64,000 nt of DNA from Deinococcus apachensis DSM 19763 (GCF_000381345.1 NZ_KB906398.1:496001-560000); one strand, 5' to 3'; counted from the first letter of the stretch, positions 34,144 to 43,402 are shown. Made by a program: numbers and translations. The notes: generated from the letters alone by a model not told the origin.

Positions 34144-34917
34144 CTAGCGCCGCCGTCCCCCGAACATTCCGATCAGGTCGTCAAGAGCATTGCCGTCCCC
34201 GTCGCGGTCGAGGGCATTGTTCAGGGTGCCGATCATGCCGCCCAGGTTCCCGGTCTGACCGCTGCCCATCTGCCCTGTTCCGGCGTGGCCCGGCTGGCCG
34301 AGCGGGTCCTGGCTGTAGCCGGGAATGACAGGGCCACCGCCCAGCACGCCGCCCTGAGCGGGCTGCCCGTACTCGGGCTGCTGAAACTGCCCCTGACCAC
34401 CGCCCAGCATTCCGCCGAGGCTGCCGCCCATGCCGCCCCCCAGCAGGCCCCCTAGGATGCTGCCGATGTCGATGCCACCCATCCCTCCGGCCTGCCCACC
34501 GTAGCCGCCCGCCTGGCCCTGACGCCGTCGGCTGAGATAGGCCAGGACGAGCGGCGCGGCCATCGAGAGAAGCTGCATGGCGAGCTGCGGGTCGATGCCT
34601 GCGCGGCGACTCACCGCATTCGCGGCGGCCTGCTGCTGGCCCCCGAAGACGTGCCCGAGAATCTGCTGGCCCTGGTAGGGATCGGGCGCCTGTCCCTGCC
34701 CGAACAGGTCCAGGGCGCCGCCGTCGTGCTGATCGAGCGCCCCGGCGAGGGACTGTGCCCCCTGGGGGTCCTGCGCGTTGCGCGTCATCGCGCCCAGCAG
34801 GAGAGGCACGGCGGCCTCCAGCGCCGCCTCGGTCTGCCCGGGCGAGGTGCCGAGCCGCTGCCCGATGGTCTGCTGCGCCTGGCCCATCCCGCCGAGCATG
34901 TTGAAGATGTCCATCAT
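34144..34917 (-). CDS. DUF937 family protein
   Basis: A 257-residue Gly/Gln-rich protein. The N-terminal 130 residues are the DUF937 domain: QQTIGQRLGTSPGQTEAALE, AAVPLLLGAMTRNAQDPQGA, DPYQGQQILGHVFGG and QLLSMAAPLVLAYLSRR. A glycine-rich low-complexity region follows (GGLLGGGMGGSLGGMLGGG), and the end has LDRDGDGNALDDLIGMF, a sequence like a single EF-hand loop found in many family members. Function is unknown. ATG 34917 (or the next Met) has GGAGG about nine bases upstream. It converges with cysM. Confidence 0.87.
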   Translation of the reverse strand: MMDIFNMLGGMGQAQQTIGQRLGTSPGQTEAALEAAVPLLLGAMTRNAQDPQGAQSLAGALDQHDGGALDLFGQGQAPDPYQGQQILGHVFGGQQQAAANAVSRRAGIDPQLAMQLLSMAAPLVLAYLSRRRQGQAGGYGGQAGGMGGIDIGSILGGLLGGGMGGSLGGMLGGGQGQFQQPEYGQPAQGGVLGGGPVIPGYSQDPLGQPGHAGTGQMGSGQTGNLGGMIGTLNNALDRDGDGNALDDLIGMFGGRRR

Positions 34918-35119
34918 GGTGAGGTTCCTCCCTGGGGTCGAGATGCTGTGGTGAACCTCGGACAGCCTAGTCCCGTCCCCGTACCCGGAAAACTGAGGAG
35001 CGTTGAGGGTTTCCTGACCTCCAGTGGTGCGCCAGACGTGGCGGTGCGGGCGCCGGAGCCTGCGAGCGTTCAGCGCCCAGCCAGATGTCCAGTCTTCCCC
35101 CTGAGGTCGGACCCGGGCG

Positions 35120-35125
35120 TACAGT
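35120..35125 (+). promoter_or_regulatory. -10 box of leaderless promoter for the small lipoprotein
   Basis: TACAGT ends seven bases before ATG 35133. Confidence 0.5.
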
Positions 35126-35132
35126 GGTGACT

Positions 35133-35483
35133 ATGAGACAACTCGCGGCGCTGGGCCTTGTGATGCTCCTGACTGCCTGCGGCTCCTCCTCACCCTCTTC
35201 CGAGGCCTGGGTCATCGAGTACGGCGGAACGGCCGGGATCAGGGTTTCGGGCAGCTACACTGTCACGCCGCCGTCTGGAACGGCCGATACCCAGCCGGTG
35301 TCGGGCACACTCCCGCAGAGCTTCAAGTTCGGGGCCCCGGCGGGCACCGCCGTCAGCGCCACCGGGACGATCACCAGCGCCGGAACCCTGATCGTCAGGC
35401 TCTATCAGGATGGCGCGGTGTGCAGCGAGGACAGCATTACCAACACGGGCACGGAGGCCCAGATCACTGTCTCGTGTAGCTGA
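35133..35483 (+). CDS. Small lipoprotein, beta-rich, hypothetical
   Basis: A 116-residue lipoprotein: leader MRQLAALGLVMLLTACGSSS with lipobox LTAC, then a compact Thr/Ser/Gly-rich beta domain (WVIEYGGTAGIRVSGSYTVT, FKFGAPAGTAVSATGTI) with a Cys pair late (VCSEDSITNTGTEAQITVSC) that may form a disulfide. No family is recognised; similar small lipoproteins of unknown role are common in Deinococcus. The TANNNT box fixes the ATG at 35133. Confidence 0.75.
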   Translation: MRQLAALGLVMLLTACGSSSPSSEAWVIEYGGTAGIRVSGSYTVTPPSGTADTQPVSGTLPQSFKFGAPAGTAVSATGTITSAGTLIVRLYQDGAVCSEDSITNTGTEAQITVSCS

Positions 35484-35595
35484 TCCGGCGCGCGGGCTGC
35501 GGGTCGCCTCGCCTCCCCTCCGCCATCCGGCGCATGTCCTCCCGCCCCCTGGCCCTTACCCTGTGAACTTCCGGTTCGGCACGGTTTGGCCTGGG

Positions 35596-35761
35596 GAAAG
35601 GGAGGCACCTTGAATGCGGCACTTCTGAGACGTGCGGGCGGCCCGAGTCTGCGGCCCTACCTGTCGGCGGCCCGGCTGAAAGGGAGGCACCTTGAATGCG
35701 GCACTTCTGAGACGTGCGGGCGGCCCGAGTCTGCGGCCCTACCTGTCGGCGGCCCGGCTGA
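35596..35761 (+). repeat. Exact 82-bp tandem duplication over a translation start
   Basis: Bases 35596-35679 recur exactly at 35678-35761 (period 82). Each copy holds the GGGAGG ribosome binding site, the TTG start and the first 23 codons of the ABC permease. Since 82 is not a multiple of three, the upstream copy runs out of frame in the second copy. The first copy therefore encodes only a leader peptide with the permease N-terminus. Confidence 0.9.
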
Positions 35762-36522
35762 GTTTTCGGCGGCAGTTCGCCTACCCGGCGGCGACTTTCT
35801 GGGGCCTCTCGACCAACCTGTTTTTCGGGGCGCTGCGGGTGGCCGTGCTGCTCGCCCTCTTTGGCACCCGGCCGCAGGTGGCCGGATACACCCCCGCCGA
35901 CGCGATCACGTACACCGGGTTGACCCAGGCTTTCCTGAGTGCGTTCAGCCTCTTCGGCTGGTACGAGCTGATGCGGACCGTCCACCGGGGCGAGGTCGCC
36001 ACCGAACTGCTGCGCCCGCACAGCTTCCTGGGCTTCTGGCTGGCGCAGGACGCGGGGCGGGCGGCGGCGCAATTCTTGCTGCGCGGCGTGACGATTCTGG
36101 CGCTGTACGCCGTGTTCTTCGGCCTGAAACTTCCGGTGGGCGTGGAAGGCTGGACGTTGACGCTGCTGAGCGCGGTTCTCGCCTGGGCCTGCGGCTTCGC
36201 CTTCCGCTTCCTGGTGAACTGCGCGGCCTTCTGGTCGCCGGACGCGGTGGGCATCGGCCGCTTCGCCTGGGCACTGATGGGCCTCGCCTGCGGGTTCCTG
36301 ATGCCGCTCGCCTTTTTCCCGGGATGGTTCAGGACGCTCCTCGCCTGGACGCCCTTTCCCAGCATGATGAACAGCACCGTGGAAGTCTGGCTGGGACACG
36401 CCAGGGGCTGGGAGGCCCTGGGGGTGCTGGTCGTGCAGGCCATGTGGACGGCGGCGCTGCTGGGACTGGCCCAGCTCGTGCTCGCCCGGGGACTCAGGAG
36501 GCTGGAGGTGGCGGGTGGGTAG
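35692..36522 (+). CDS. ABC-2 type exporter permease, DUF990-like
   Basis: Integral membrane subunit of an ABC exporter, 276 residues with about six membrane segments (for example VAVLLALFGT, ALYAVFFGLKL, ALMGLACGFLMPLAFF). Signature parts are VATELLRPHSFLGFWLAQDA and SFRRQFAYPAATFWGLSTNL, typical of the ABC2_membrane_6/DUF990 group. TTG 35692 in the second duplication copy is the start in frame with the protein, with GGGAGG five bases upstream. It overlaps the next permease by eight bases and belongs with the ATPase at 37465. The exported compound is unknown. Confidence 0.88.
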   Translation: MNAALLRRAGGPSLRPYLSAARLSFRRQFAYPAATFWGLSTNLFFGALRVAVLLALFGTRPQVAGYTPADAITYTGLTQAFLSAFSLFGWYELMRTVHRGEVATELLRPHSFLGFWLAQDAGRAAAQFLLRGVTILALYAVFFGLKLPVGVEGWTLTLLSAVLAWACGFAFRFLVNCAAFWSPDAVGIGRFAWALMGLACGFLMPLAFFPGWFRTLLAWTPFPSMMNSTVEVWLGHARGWEALGVLVVQAMWTAALLGLAQLVLARGLRRLEVAGG

Positions 36523-37405
36523 GCAGGATGACGGCCTCACGTCGCCCCCTCACCCCAACCCTCTCCCACCAGGGGAGAGGGAGAAAAAGGCCTCCGCCCT
36601 GTGGCTGCTCGGCCTGTATCTCCGGTTGCTGGGCGCACAGGTTCGCTCGCAACTCGTGTACCGCATGGCCTTCGCGCTCGACGCCCTGGCAGCAGCGCTC
36701 ATTACCGGGGCGGAGTTCGCGGCCTTCGCCCTGGTGTTGCCGCGCTTCGAGTCGCTGGGCGGGTGGACGCTGGGCGAGGTCGCGCTGCTCTACGGCCTGG
36801 CGGAACTCGCCTTCGTGTTGATGGACCTCGTCTTCGGGGGGTTTGACGCGCCCAACCTCAGCGCGCATGTCCGCACGGGCAGCTTCAGCACCTTCCTGCT
36901 GCGCCCGGCGCCGCTGCCCGTGCAGGTCTTCGGCTCGGACTTCGCGCTGCGGCGGCTGACGCGGGTGGTCCTCGCGGCGGGGATCGTGGCGTACGGCGTC
37001 TCGCGGGTGAACGTCGCCTGGGATGTGGGGGACGTGCTGCTGCTCGCGGGCAGCGTCCTGGGCATGATCGCCTTTTTCGGCGGCCTCTTCGTGGTGGGCG
37101 GCACCCTCACCTTCTGGACGGTGGAGAGCGTGGAGGCGATGAACGTGCTGACCTACGGGGGCCGCTCCCTGATCTCCTACCCGCTGAACATCTATCAGAC
37201 GTGGCTGCGCCGCACCTTCACGTACCTGATCCCCGCCGCCTTCCTGAGCTACTTCCCGGTGCTGCAAGTGCTGGGCCGTCCCCTGCCCGACGGCCTGCCG
37301 GGCTGGGCCGCCCTCCTCTCCCCCATCGTCGGTCCCCTCATCCTCGCCGCCGCCTTCGCGTTCTGGCGGGTGGGCGTGCGGCGGTATCACGGGACGGGGT
37401 CATAG
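36515..37405 (+). CDS. ABC-2 type exporter permease with REP-encoded N-terminus
   Basis: Second membrane subunit, 296 residues with about six membrane segments; VFGGFDAPNLSAHVRTGSFS and TFLLRPAPLPVQVFGSDFAL match the DUF990-type partner. GTG 36515 is preceded by GGAGGTG at four bases and overlaps the previous stop. Residues 10-24 (SPPHPNPLPPGERE) are the translation of a REP-like palindrome at 36545-36588, and the conserved protein begins only at about residue 27 (LWLLGLYLRLLGAQV). There is no good alternative start after the REP, so the extension appears to be translated. Confidence 0.86.
   Translation: MGRQDDGLTSPPHPNPLPPGEREKKASALWLLGLYLRLLGAQVRSQLVYRMAFALDALAAALITGAEFAAFALVLPRFESLGGWTLGEVALLYGLAELAFVLMDLVFGGFDAPNLSAHVRTGSFSTFLLRPAPLPVQVFGSDFALRRLTRVVLAAGIVAYGVSRVNVAWDVGDVLLLAGSVLGMIAFFGGLFVVGGTLTFWTVESVEAMNVLTYGGRSLISYPLNIYQTWLRRTFTYLIPAAFLSYFPVLQVLGRPLPDGLPGWAALLSPIVGPLILAAAFAFWRVGVRRYHGTGS
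36545..36588. repeat. REP-like palindrome inside the second permease gene
   Basis: CCCCCTCACCCCAACCCTCT followed by CCCACCAGGGGAGAGGGAG and AAAAA forms a stem of CCCTCTCCC with GGGAGAGGG-type bases. It is translated in frame at the permease N-terminus. Confidence 0.7.
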
Positions 37406-37464
37406 GTCGCGGAAGCGTCCCCTTCTTTTTCCACCCTCCACAACCCCCCGCAAGGAGCCTCCCC

Positions 37465-38421
37465 ATGATCGAAGTCGAGTCCCTCTGCAAATCCTTCCAG
37501 ACCCGTTCCGGTGGCCTGCTGCGGGGCAAGCGGCAAACGGTGGAGGCCGTGCAGAACGTGAGTTTCCGCATCGCGCCGGGCGAGGTGGTGGGCTACCTGG
37601 GGCCGAACGGCGCGGGGAAAAGCACGACGATCAAGGTGCTGACCGGCCTGCTGGTTCCCACCTCGGGACGGGTGGAGGTGGGCGGGCTGGTGCCGTGGCG
37701 GGACCGGCGGCGGCATGTGGCCCGGCTGGGCGCCGTGTTCGGGCAGCGGACGACCCTGTGGTGGGACCTGCCGGTGCGCGACTCGCTCGACCTGCTGCGT
37801 GACGTGTACCGCGTTCCACCCGGGCGTTTCCGCGAGAACTTGCGGGCCTTCAGCGAACTGCTCGACCTGGGGCCTTTTCTGGGCACACCCGCCCGCTCCC
37901 TCTCGCTGGGCCAGCGGATGCGGGCGGACCTGGCGGCGGCGCTACTGCATGGCCCGGACCTCCTCTTTCTGGACGAGCCGACCGTGGGCCTGGACGTGGT
38001 GGCGAAGGAACGCATCCGCGAATTTGTCGCCCACGTGAATGCCGAGCGGGGCGTGACAGTGCTGCTGACCACCCACGACCTGACCGATGTCGAGCGGCTG
38101 GCGCGGCGGGTCATGATCATCGACCACGGCTCGCTGCTGTACGACGGGAACCTAGCCGAGTTGCAATCCCGCTTCGGGAGCGCCCGCGAACTCGTGGTGG
38201 ACTTCGAGGCCCCGCCCGCCGACCCCCGGGTGCCCGGCCTGCACCTGCTGCGCGCCGAGGGTCCCCGCGCCACCTACGCCTTCACGGGCGCGGCGGCCCG
38301 CCCCATCGCCCTGGCGACCGCCCATGCCCCCGTGCGCGACGTGACGGTGCGGGAACCAGACATTGAGGCGACGATCCGGCGGATTTACGAGGGAAACCTG
38401 CTGGCGGGCAACGTAAGCTGA
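37465..38421 (+). CDS. ABC exporter ATP-binding protein
   Basis: ATPase of 318 residues that energises the two preceding permeases. Walker A LGPNGAGKSTTIKVLTGLL, a Q-loop in GAVFGQRTTLWWDLPVRDSL, signature SLGQRMRADLAAALL (LSLGQ), Walker B LLFLDEPTVGLDVVAKERI, and H-loop LLTTHDLTD are all intact. The FGQRxxLWW form and the C-terminal about 90-residue extension (ELVVDFEAPPADPRVPG) are typical of the DUF990 exporter group. ATG 37465 has AAGGAG seven bases upstream. It follows the second permease by 59 bases. Confidence 0.93.
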   Translation: MIEVESLCKSFQTRSGGLLRGKRQTVEAVQNVSFRIAPGEVVGYLGPNGAGKSTTIKVLTGLLVPTSGRVEVGGLVPWRDRRRHVARLGAVFGQRTTLWWDLPVRDSLDLLRDVYRVPPGRFRENLRAFSELLDLGPFLGTPARSLSLGQRMRADLAAALLHGPDLLFLDEPTVGLDVVAKERIREFVAHVNAERGVTVLLTTHDLTDVERLARRVMIIDHGSLLYDGNLAELQSRFGSARELVVDFEAPPADPRVPGLHLLRAEGPRATYAFTGAAARPIALATAHAPVRDVTVREPDIEATIRRIYEGNLLAGNVS

Positions 38422-38425
38422 GGCC

Positions 38426-38878
38426 ATGCGGGAAGACCACGGTCCGGGCCAGGAGCCCACCCAGGAGGAAGAGACTTGGCGACCTCCACCACCCAATATC
38501 AGTGCGCCGGTCCTCTTCCTGGTTTTCCTGACGGCCTCGACCCTGTTCAGCATGGCTGCCCTGCTCCTGGCACCAGGCCGGGCTGCCCTGAAGATCGCCC
38601 TCCTCGCCCTGACTTTCGCGCCGCTCCTGTACGGCTTCTGGGCAGCGATCAGGGCGCGCGGACAGGGGGCGGTTATTCCACCCGGGCTGTACGTGGCCAT
38701 TGTGGGGGTGCCCGTCTCGCAGGGCCTCACCCAACTGATCCTCAAACTGAGCGAGGGCCGTCCCCTGAATGCCCTCGACCTGGCCTTCCTCGTCCTGCTG
38801 GCCGCCGGGCTGATCGGCCTGCTCGTGTTCCGGCTGGTACACGGACCCCGGAGGGGGAAGAGTTCCCGTTCCCCTTAA
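38426..38878 (+). CDS. Small polytopic membrane protein
   Basis: A 150-residue protein with a hydrophilic acidic N-terminus (MREDHGPGQEPTQEEETWR) and four predicted membrane helices (VLFLVFLTASTLFSMAALLL, ALLALTFAPLLYGFWAAI, LYVAIVGVPVSQGLTQLIL, LAFLVLLAAGLIGLLVFRLV). No family is recognised. It starts four bases after the ABC ATPase stop and is likely co-transcribed with the exporter, but a functional tie is only suggested by position. Confidence 0.78.
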   Translation: MREDHGPGQEPTQEEETWRPPPPNISAPVLFLVFLTASTLFSMAALLLAPGRAALKIALLALTFAPLLYGFWAAIRARGQGAVIPPGLYVAIVGVPVSQGLTQLILKLSEGRPLNALDLAFLVLLAAGLIGLLVFRLVHGPRRGKSSRSP

Positions 38879-38882
38879 GCGT

Positions 38883-38888
38883 TAGCCT
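38883..38888 (+). promoter_or_regulatory. -10 box of leaderless promoter for the AAG-type glycosylase
   Basis: TAGCCT ends six bases before GTG 38895. Confidence 0.5.
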
Positions 38889-38894
38889 CGTCCC

Positions 38895-39515
38895 GTGACC
38901 GCTCCCCTCCCTCCCGCTTTTTTCAACCGGGACCCGGTGCGCGTCGCCCGGGAAGTTCTCGGCGCCACCCTCGTCCGCGTCCTGCCTGACGGCGAGGTGC
39001 TGTCGGGCCGGGTGGTGGAGGTTGAGGCATACGACTGTCGGCGAGATCCGGCCTGCGCGGCGGGACGCTTTCACGCCGCCCGCACGATGGACATGGCGAT
39101 CTTACCCGGGCACTGGCTCTTCTGGACCGCCCACAGCCACCCCCTCCTGCAAGTCTCCTGCCGCGAGGAGGGCGTGGCCGCCAGCATGCTCATCCGCGCG
39201 CTGGAGCCCCTGACCGGCATCGGCACCATGCTCACCTACCGCCCCGTCACCCGTGAGCGCGACCTGACGAACGGCCCGGCCAAACTGGTCTACGCCCTGG
39301 GGCTGAATCCAGCCGAGATTGCCGGGGCGCGGGTGGATAGCCCGGGTCTCCATCTCCTGCCGCCCGCCGCCCCTCTGCCCGATGACATGGTGACGGTGAC
39401 GGCGCGAATCGGCATCCAGGCGGGGCGGAATCTGCCGTGGCGCTTCCTGATGAAGGGGAACGCCTGGGTGTCGCCGGGTGTGCCGAGCATGGAATTGCTG
39501 GATTCCAGGAGCTAA
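38895..39515 (+). CDS. DNA-3-methyladenine glycosylase, AAG/Mpg family, divergent
   Basis: Base-excision repair glycosylase of the alkyladenine family, 206 residues. FFNRDPVRVAREVLGATLVR opens it; VVEVEAYD holds the catalytic Glu44 and the Tyr46 that helps flip the base; LIRALEPLTGIG, YRPVTRERDLTNGPAKLVYA and the terminal LPWRFLMKGNAWVS match the family. The middle is unusual: the stretch CRRDPACAAGRFHAARTMDM lacks the histidine found two turns after the catalytic Tyr in human AAG, and the usual Y-I-Y-G-M strand is replaced by FWTAHSHPLLQVSC. It presumably excises methylated purines; range is uncertain. It is followed by another glycosylase-family gene. Confidence 0.86.
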   Translation: MTAPLPPAFFNRDPVRVAREVLGATLVRVLPDGEVLSGRVVEVEAYDCRRDPACAAGRFHAARTMDMAILPGHWLFWTAHSHPLLQVSCREEGVAASMLIRALEPLTGIGTMLTYRPVTRERDLTNGPAKLVYALGLNPAEIAGARVDSPGLHLLPPAAPLPDDMVTVTARIGIQAGRNLPWRFLMKGNAWVSPGVPSMELLDSRS

Positions 39516-39552
39516 AGACGGAGGCCGGGCCACCACCTTCCAACCAGAACGC

Positions 39553-39558
39553 TACCCT
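39553..39558 (+). promoter_or_regulatory. -10 box of leaderless promoter for the AlkX-like gene
   Basis: TACCCT ends six bases before ATG 39565. Confidence 0.55.
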
Positions 39559-39564
39559 CCCCCC

Positions 39565-40680
39565 ATGCCCGACACGCCCCTCACCCCCGCCGCCCTGCGG
39601 GCCTTCGCCTTCCGCACGCTGGAGCGGCAGCCCTCCCTCCAGGCCGCCCTGAACGCCCAGGGCTTCGTGCAGGCCGACCCCATCCGCGCCCCCGCACGCG
39701 CCCAGGACCTCACCCTCTTCCAGCGCGTGCGGGGTTACCGGGCGGGCGATCTGGAGCGCCTCTACCCCGGGCTCGATGCCGAGGAGGACATGCTGCCCAA
39801 TTACGGCTTCGTGACGCGGCCGGTGCAGGCCCTCCTCCACCCGCGCGAGCCCGGCGAGTCGCGCGCCGAGCGGGAACACCAGGGGCTGCTCGCCGAGGTG
39901 CGGGCCGTCGTGGAGGAGCGGGGCGAGGTGCACCCCCGCGACGTGGCCGGGGCGGTGGGCCGGGGCCGGGTGGTGAACGCCTGGGGCGGGCAGTCGGCGG
40001 CGACCACCCGGATTCTGGACGCGATGCACCGCCGGGGCGAGGTGCGGGTCACGCGGCGGGTGGGGGGCGTGCGGCTCTACGGCCCGGCCCCACATCTGGC
40101 GGCCCTGCGGGAGGCGCCCCTCCCCGAGGCCGAGCGGGTGCGCAGGGCCGTTCACCTGCTCGCCGCCCTCTACGGCCCGCTGCCGGAGGCCAGCCTGGGC
40201 TACCTCGTCTCGCTCTCGCACTACGGCCTGCCCCACCTGCGGGGCGAGATGCGCGCCGCCTTCCGAACGGCCGTCCGCGAGGAACTGACGGGCGCGGGGG
40301 TGGACGGCCTGCGCTACGTCTGGCCCGCCGAGTGGAACGTGGATGAGGTGAGGGCGCCGCGCGGCGTGCGGATCGTCGGCCCCTTCGACCCTCTGGTGTG
40401 GGACCGCCGCCGGTTCGAGCACCTGCACGGGTGGACGTACCGCTTCGAGGCGTACACGCCCCCGGCCAAGCGGCAATTCGGCTACTACGCGCTGCCCCTC
40501 TTTCAGGCCGAGCGCGCGGTGGGCTGGGCGAACCTGAAGGTGGAGGGGGGCGAACTCCGCAGCGAGGTGGGGTTTATTCCGGGCGTGCGCGAGACGGCGG
40601 CCCTCCGGAAAGGAGTGGAGGCCGAGCTGGAGCGGTATCGGGCGTTTCTGGGATTGGAGAGTGAGGGCCGTCAGGGCTGA
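39565..40680 (+). CDS. HTH_42 winged-helix DNA glycosylase, AlkX/YcaQ-like
   Basis: A 371-residue protein of the HTH_42 family, whose members AlkZ and YcaQ (AlkX) unhook interstrand crosslinks and excise bulky or alkylated bases. The N-terminal helix has GFVQADPIRAPARAQDLTLF with Q36-A37-D38, the Q-x-D arrangement used by the AlkX branch, and later AKRQFGYYALPLFQAERAVGW matches the YcaQ signature. Three winged-helix units make up the body (EVHPRDVAGAVGRG, LPHLRGEMRAAFRT and the barrel region PFDPLVWDRRR). ATG 39565 follows the TACCCT box; the frame is open 29 codons further up without support. It is next to an AAG gene. Confidence 0.85.
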   Translation: MPDTPLTPAALRAFAFRTLERQPSLQAALNAQGFVQADPIRAPARAQDLTLFQRVRGYRAGDLERLYPGLDAEEDMLPNYGFVTRPVQALLHPREPGESRAEREHQGLLAEVRAVVEERGEVHPRDVAGAVGRGRVVNAWGGQSAATTRILDAMHRRGEVRVTRRVGGVRLYGPAPHLAALREAPLPEAERVRRAVHLLAALYGPLPEASLGYLVSLSHYGLPHLRGEMRAAFRTAVREELTGAGVDGLRYVWPAEWNVDEVRAPRGVRIVGPFDPLVWDRRRFEHLHGWTYRFEAYTPPAKRQFGYYALPLFQAERAVGWANLKVEGGELRSEVGFIPGVRETAALRKGVEAELERYRAFLGLESEGRQG

Positions 40681-41660
40681 GCGAGCCACGCCTCCGTCAC
40701 CCGCCGCAGCGCGTCCCGCACGCCACTGCTCCCCTCCCGCCGGGCCTGCCGCGCGGTGGTCAGCACATTGAGCGCCAGCCCGGCACATTCCTCAGCAGTG
40801 AGTTGGGCAGAGGTGAGCGGGTGGCCGTGGGCGATAAGTTCGGCTCTGTACGCCTCCCGCAAGCCAGGGCCGAGACGGGCACGGTCGGCCGCCTCCAGAC
40901 GTATGTGGAGCAGATGGGCCAGGTCCTCCCCGAGCGGTGCCCCGTGCGCCTGCCCGTAGTCGATCAGGATGGGCGGGCCGCCGCCGACCGGCCACAGCAC
41001 CTGCCCGGCATGAATGTCGCCGTGGGTGAGAGTCACGCCGCAAGTGGACTTCAGCAATGCGGGAAGAGCTTGTGCCGCCTCCCCCACCACCCTCACCTCA
41101 TCGGGCGTCCAGTCGGGGGCAGGCGCGGCGGCGACGCGCGCGGCACGGCGGACGGTCCGTTCCGGGTCCCAGGCCCACTCGCCCTTCAGCTCGGGCCGGT
41201 TCAACCAGAAGGCGTGGTGACGGGCGAGCAGGCGCACGATTTCGCACAGGGCCGCCTCCCGCTCGGCGTCCGTCCTGAACGCGCCCCAGCCGGTCGTCCC
41301 GTCCGTCAGGTCACGGGTGAGCAGATGGGCACGGAGACGGGCGGGGTCGAGGGCCAGATGCAGGAGCGGCGCGTGCGGCACGGGGGAAAGCGGCGCGAGG
41401 TCGCGCAGGTAGGCTCCCTCCCGCCCTATCCGCGCGAACGCCCGCTCGTCCCGCCACCCCGCCGGGAGGTACTTCAGGAAGAGGGGACCGTGCGGGGTCG
41501 CGTACCGCGCGAAGGCGGCCCCCTCCCCCATCCACGCCTCAACGCGGCGGTGGGGGCCGGGAAAGGCGGCCTGCAATTCACGCGGCCAGCGGCGGGACAA
41601 AACGGCGGGACCACGCCCGGCGAGTGCGTCCCGCACGTCCGCCAGCAGGCTCAAGGTCAA
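40671..41660 (-). CDS. APH-fold phosphotransferase
   Basis: A 329-residue kinase-like protein of the aminoglycoside phosphotransferase/choline-kinase fold. Visible are PHGPLFLKYLPAGWRDERAF (ATP-anchoring Lys region), the catalytic loop VTLTHGDIHAGQVLW (H-G-D-x-H-x-x-x-x) and metal-binding ILIDYGQAHGAPLGEDLA. I place the start at TTG 41660, which overlaps the stop of the upstream gene as TTGA; the longer frame upstream is a reading of that gene in another frame. The 3' ends of this gene and the AlkX-like gene overlap by 10 bases. Substrate is unknown and antibiotic resistance should not be assumed. Confidence 0.82.
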   Translation of the reverse strand: MTLSLLADVRDALAGRGPAVLSRRWPRELQAAFPGPHRRVEAWMGEGAAFARYATPHGPLFLKYLPAGWRDERAFARIGREGAYLRDLAPLSPVPHAPLLHLALDPARLRAHLLTRDLTDGTTGWGAFRTDAEREAALCEIVRLLARHHAFWLNRPELKGEWAWDPERTVRRAARVAAAPAPDWTPDEVRVVGEAAQALPALLKSTCGVTLTHGDIHAGQVLWPVGGGPPILIDYGQAHGAPLGEDLAHLLHIRLEAADRARLGPGLREAYRAELIAHGHPLTSAQLTAEECAGLALNVLTTARQARREGSSGVRDALRRVTEAWLAQP

Positions 41661-41935
41661 GCGATGAGCGAGAGGAGCCCGGCGACTGAGCCGCCCGCGA
41701 GCGCCGCGCCGACCAGGAACACCCCCAGGCAACCCAACCCGCGCCGACGGGCGACCTGGCGGTAATGCCCACCCCGCCCGTAGTGCCCCCGGTGGCCGCT
41801 GCTGTGGCTGCCTCCCAGCACGCCGCCGAGGAGCCCGCCCCGGTGCCCGCTGCTGTGGCTGTGGCCGCGGTAACCGAATCCGCGCCGACCGTGGCTGTGA
41901 CTGAACGAGAAGGAACCACCAGAAAATCCGCTCAT
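41657..41935 (-). CDS. His/Gly/Ser-rich small membrane protein
   Basis: A 92-residue protein with a remarkable N-terminal half built of Ser, His, Gly and Arg (SFSFSHSHGRRGFGYRGHSH, SSGHRGGLLGG, SGHRGHYGRGGHY), then a hydrophobic segment (LGCLGVFLVGAALAGGSVAG). Twelve His in about 60 residues suggest metal binding at the membrane surface, though nothing else supports it. Codon use is in line with its neighbours. Its stop overlaps the phosphotransferase start. No family is recognised; a comparable protein is unlikely to arise by chance from this GC-rich sequence in this frame only. Confidence 0.68.
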   Translation of the reverse strand: MSGFSGGSFSFSHSHGRRGFGYRGHSHSSGHRGGLLGGVLGGSHSSGHRGHYGRGGHYRQVARRRGLGCLGVFLVGAALAGGSVAGLLSLIA

Positions 41936-42010
41936 GCTTCCGGGTACGCGGGGCGGCTGGCCGGAGTTCCCGGCGTCCCGTTTCCGCCGCGGCCATCACA
42001 CGAGCCCGGG

Positions 42011-42016
42011 TATGAT
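42011..42016 (+). promoter_or_regulatory. -10 box upstream of glmM
   Basis: TATGAT ends nine bases before ATG 42026, slightly further than the usual gap here, so the leader would be a few bases at most. Confidence 0.5.
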
Positions 42017-42025
42017 GACCCAGTT

Positions 42026-43357
<1,332 letters not shown>

Positions 43358-43402
43358 GGAGGTACGAGGGCTCAATTTAATAGAGCGTCCCGAACAACAA
43401 AA

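Noticed and set aside
40671..41999. A 442-codon start for the phosphotransferase
   Set aside because: The extra 113 codons are an off-frame reading of the His/Gly-rich gene; the TTG overlap start is better.
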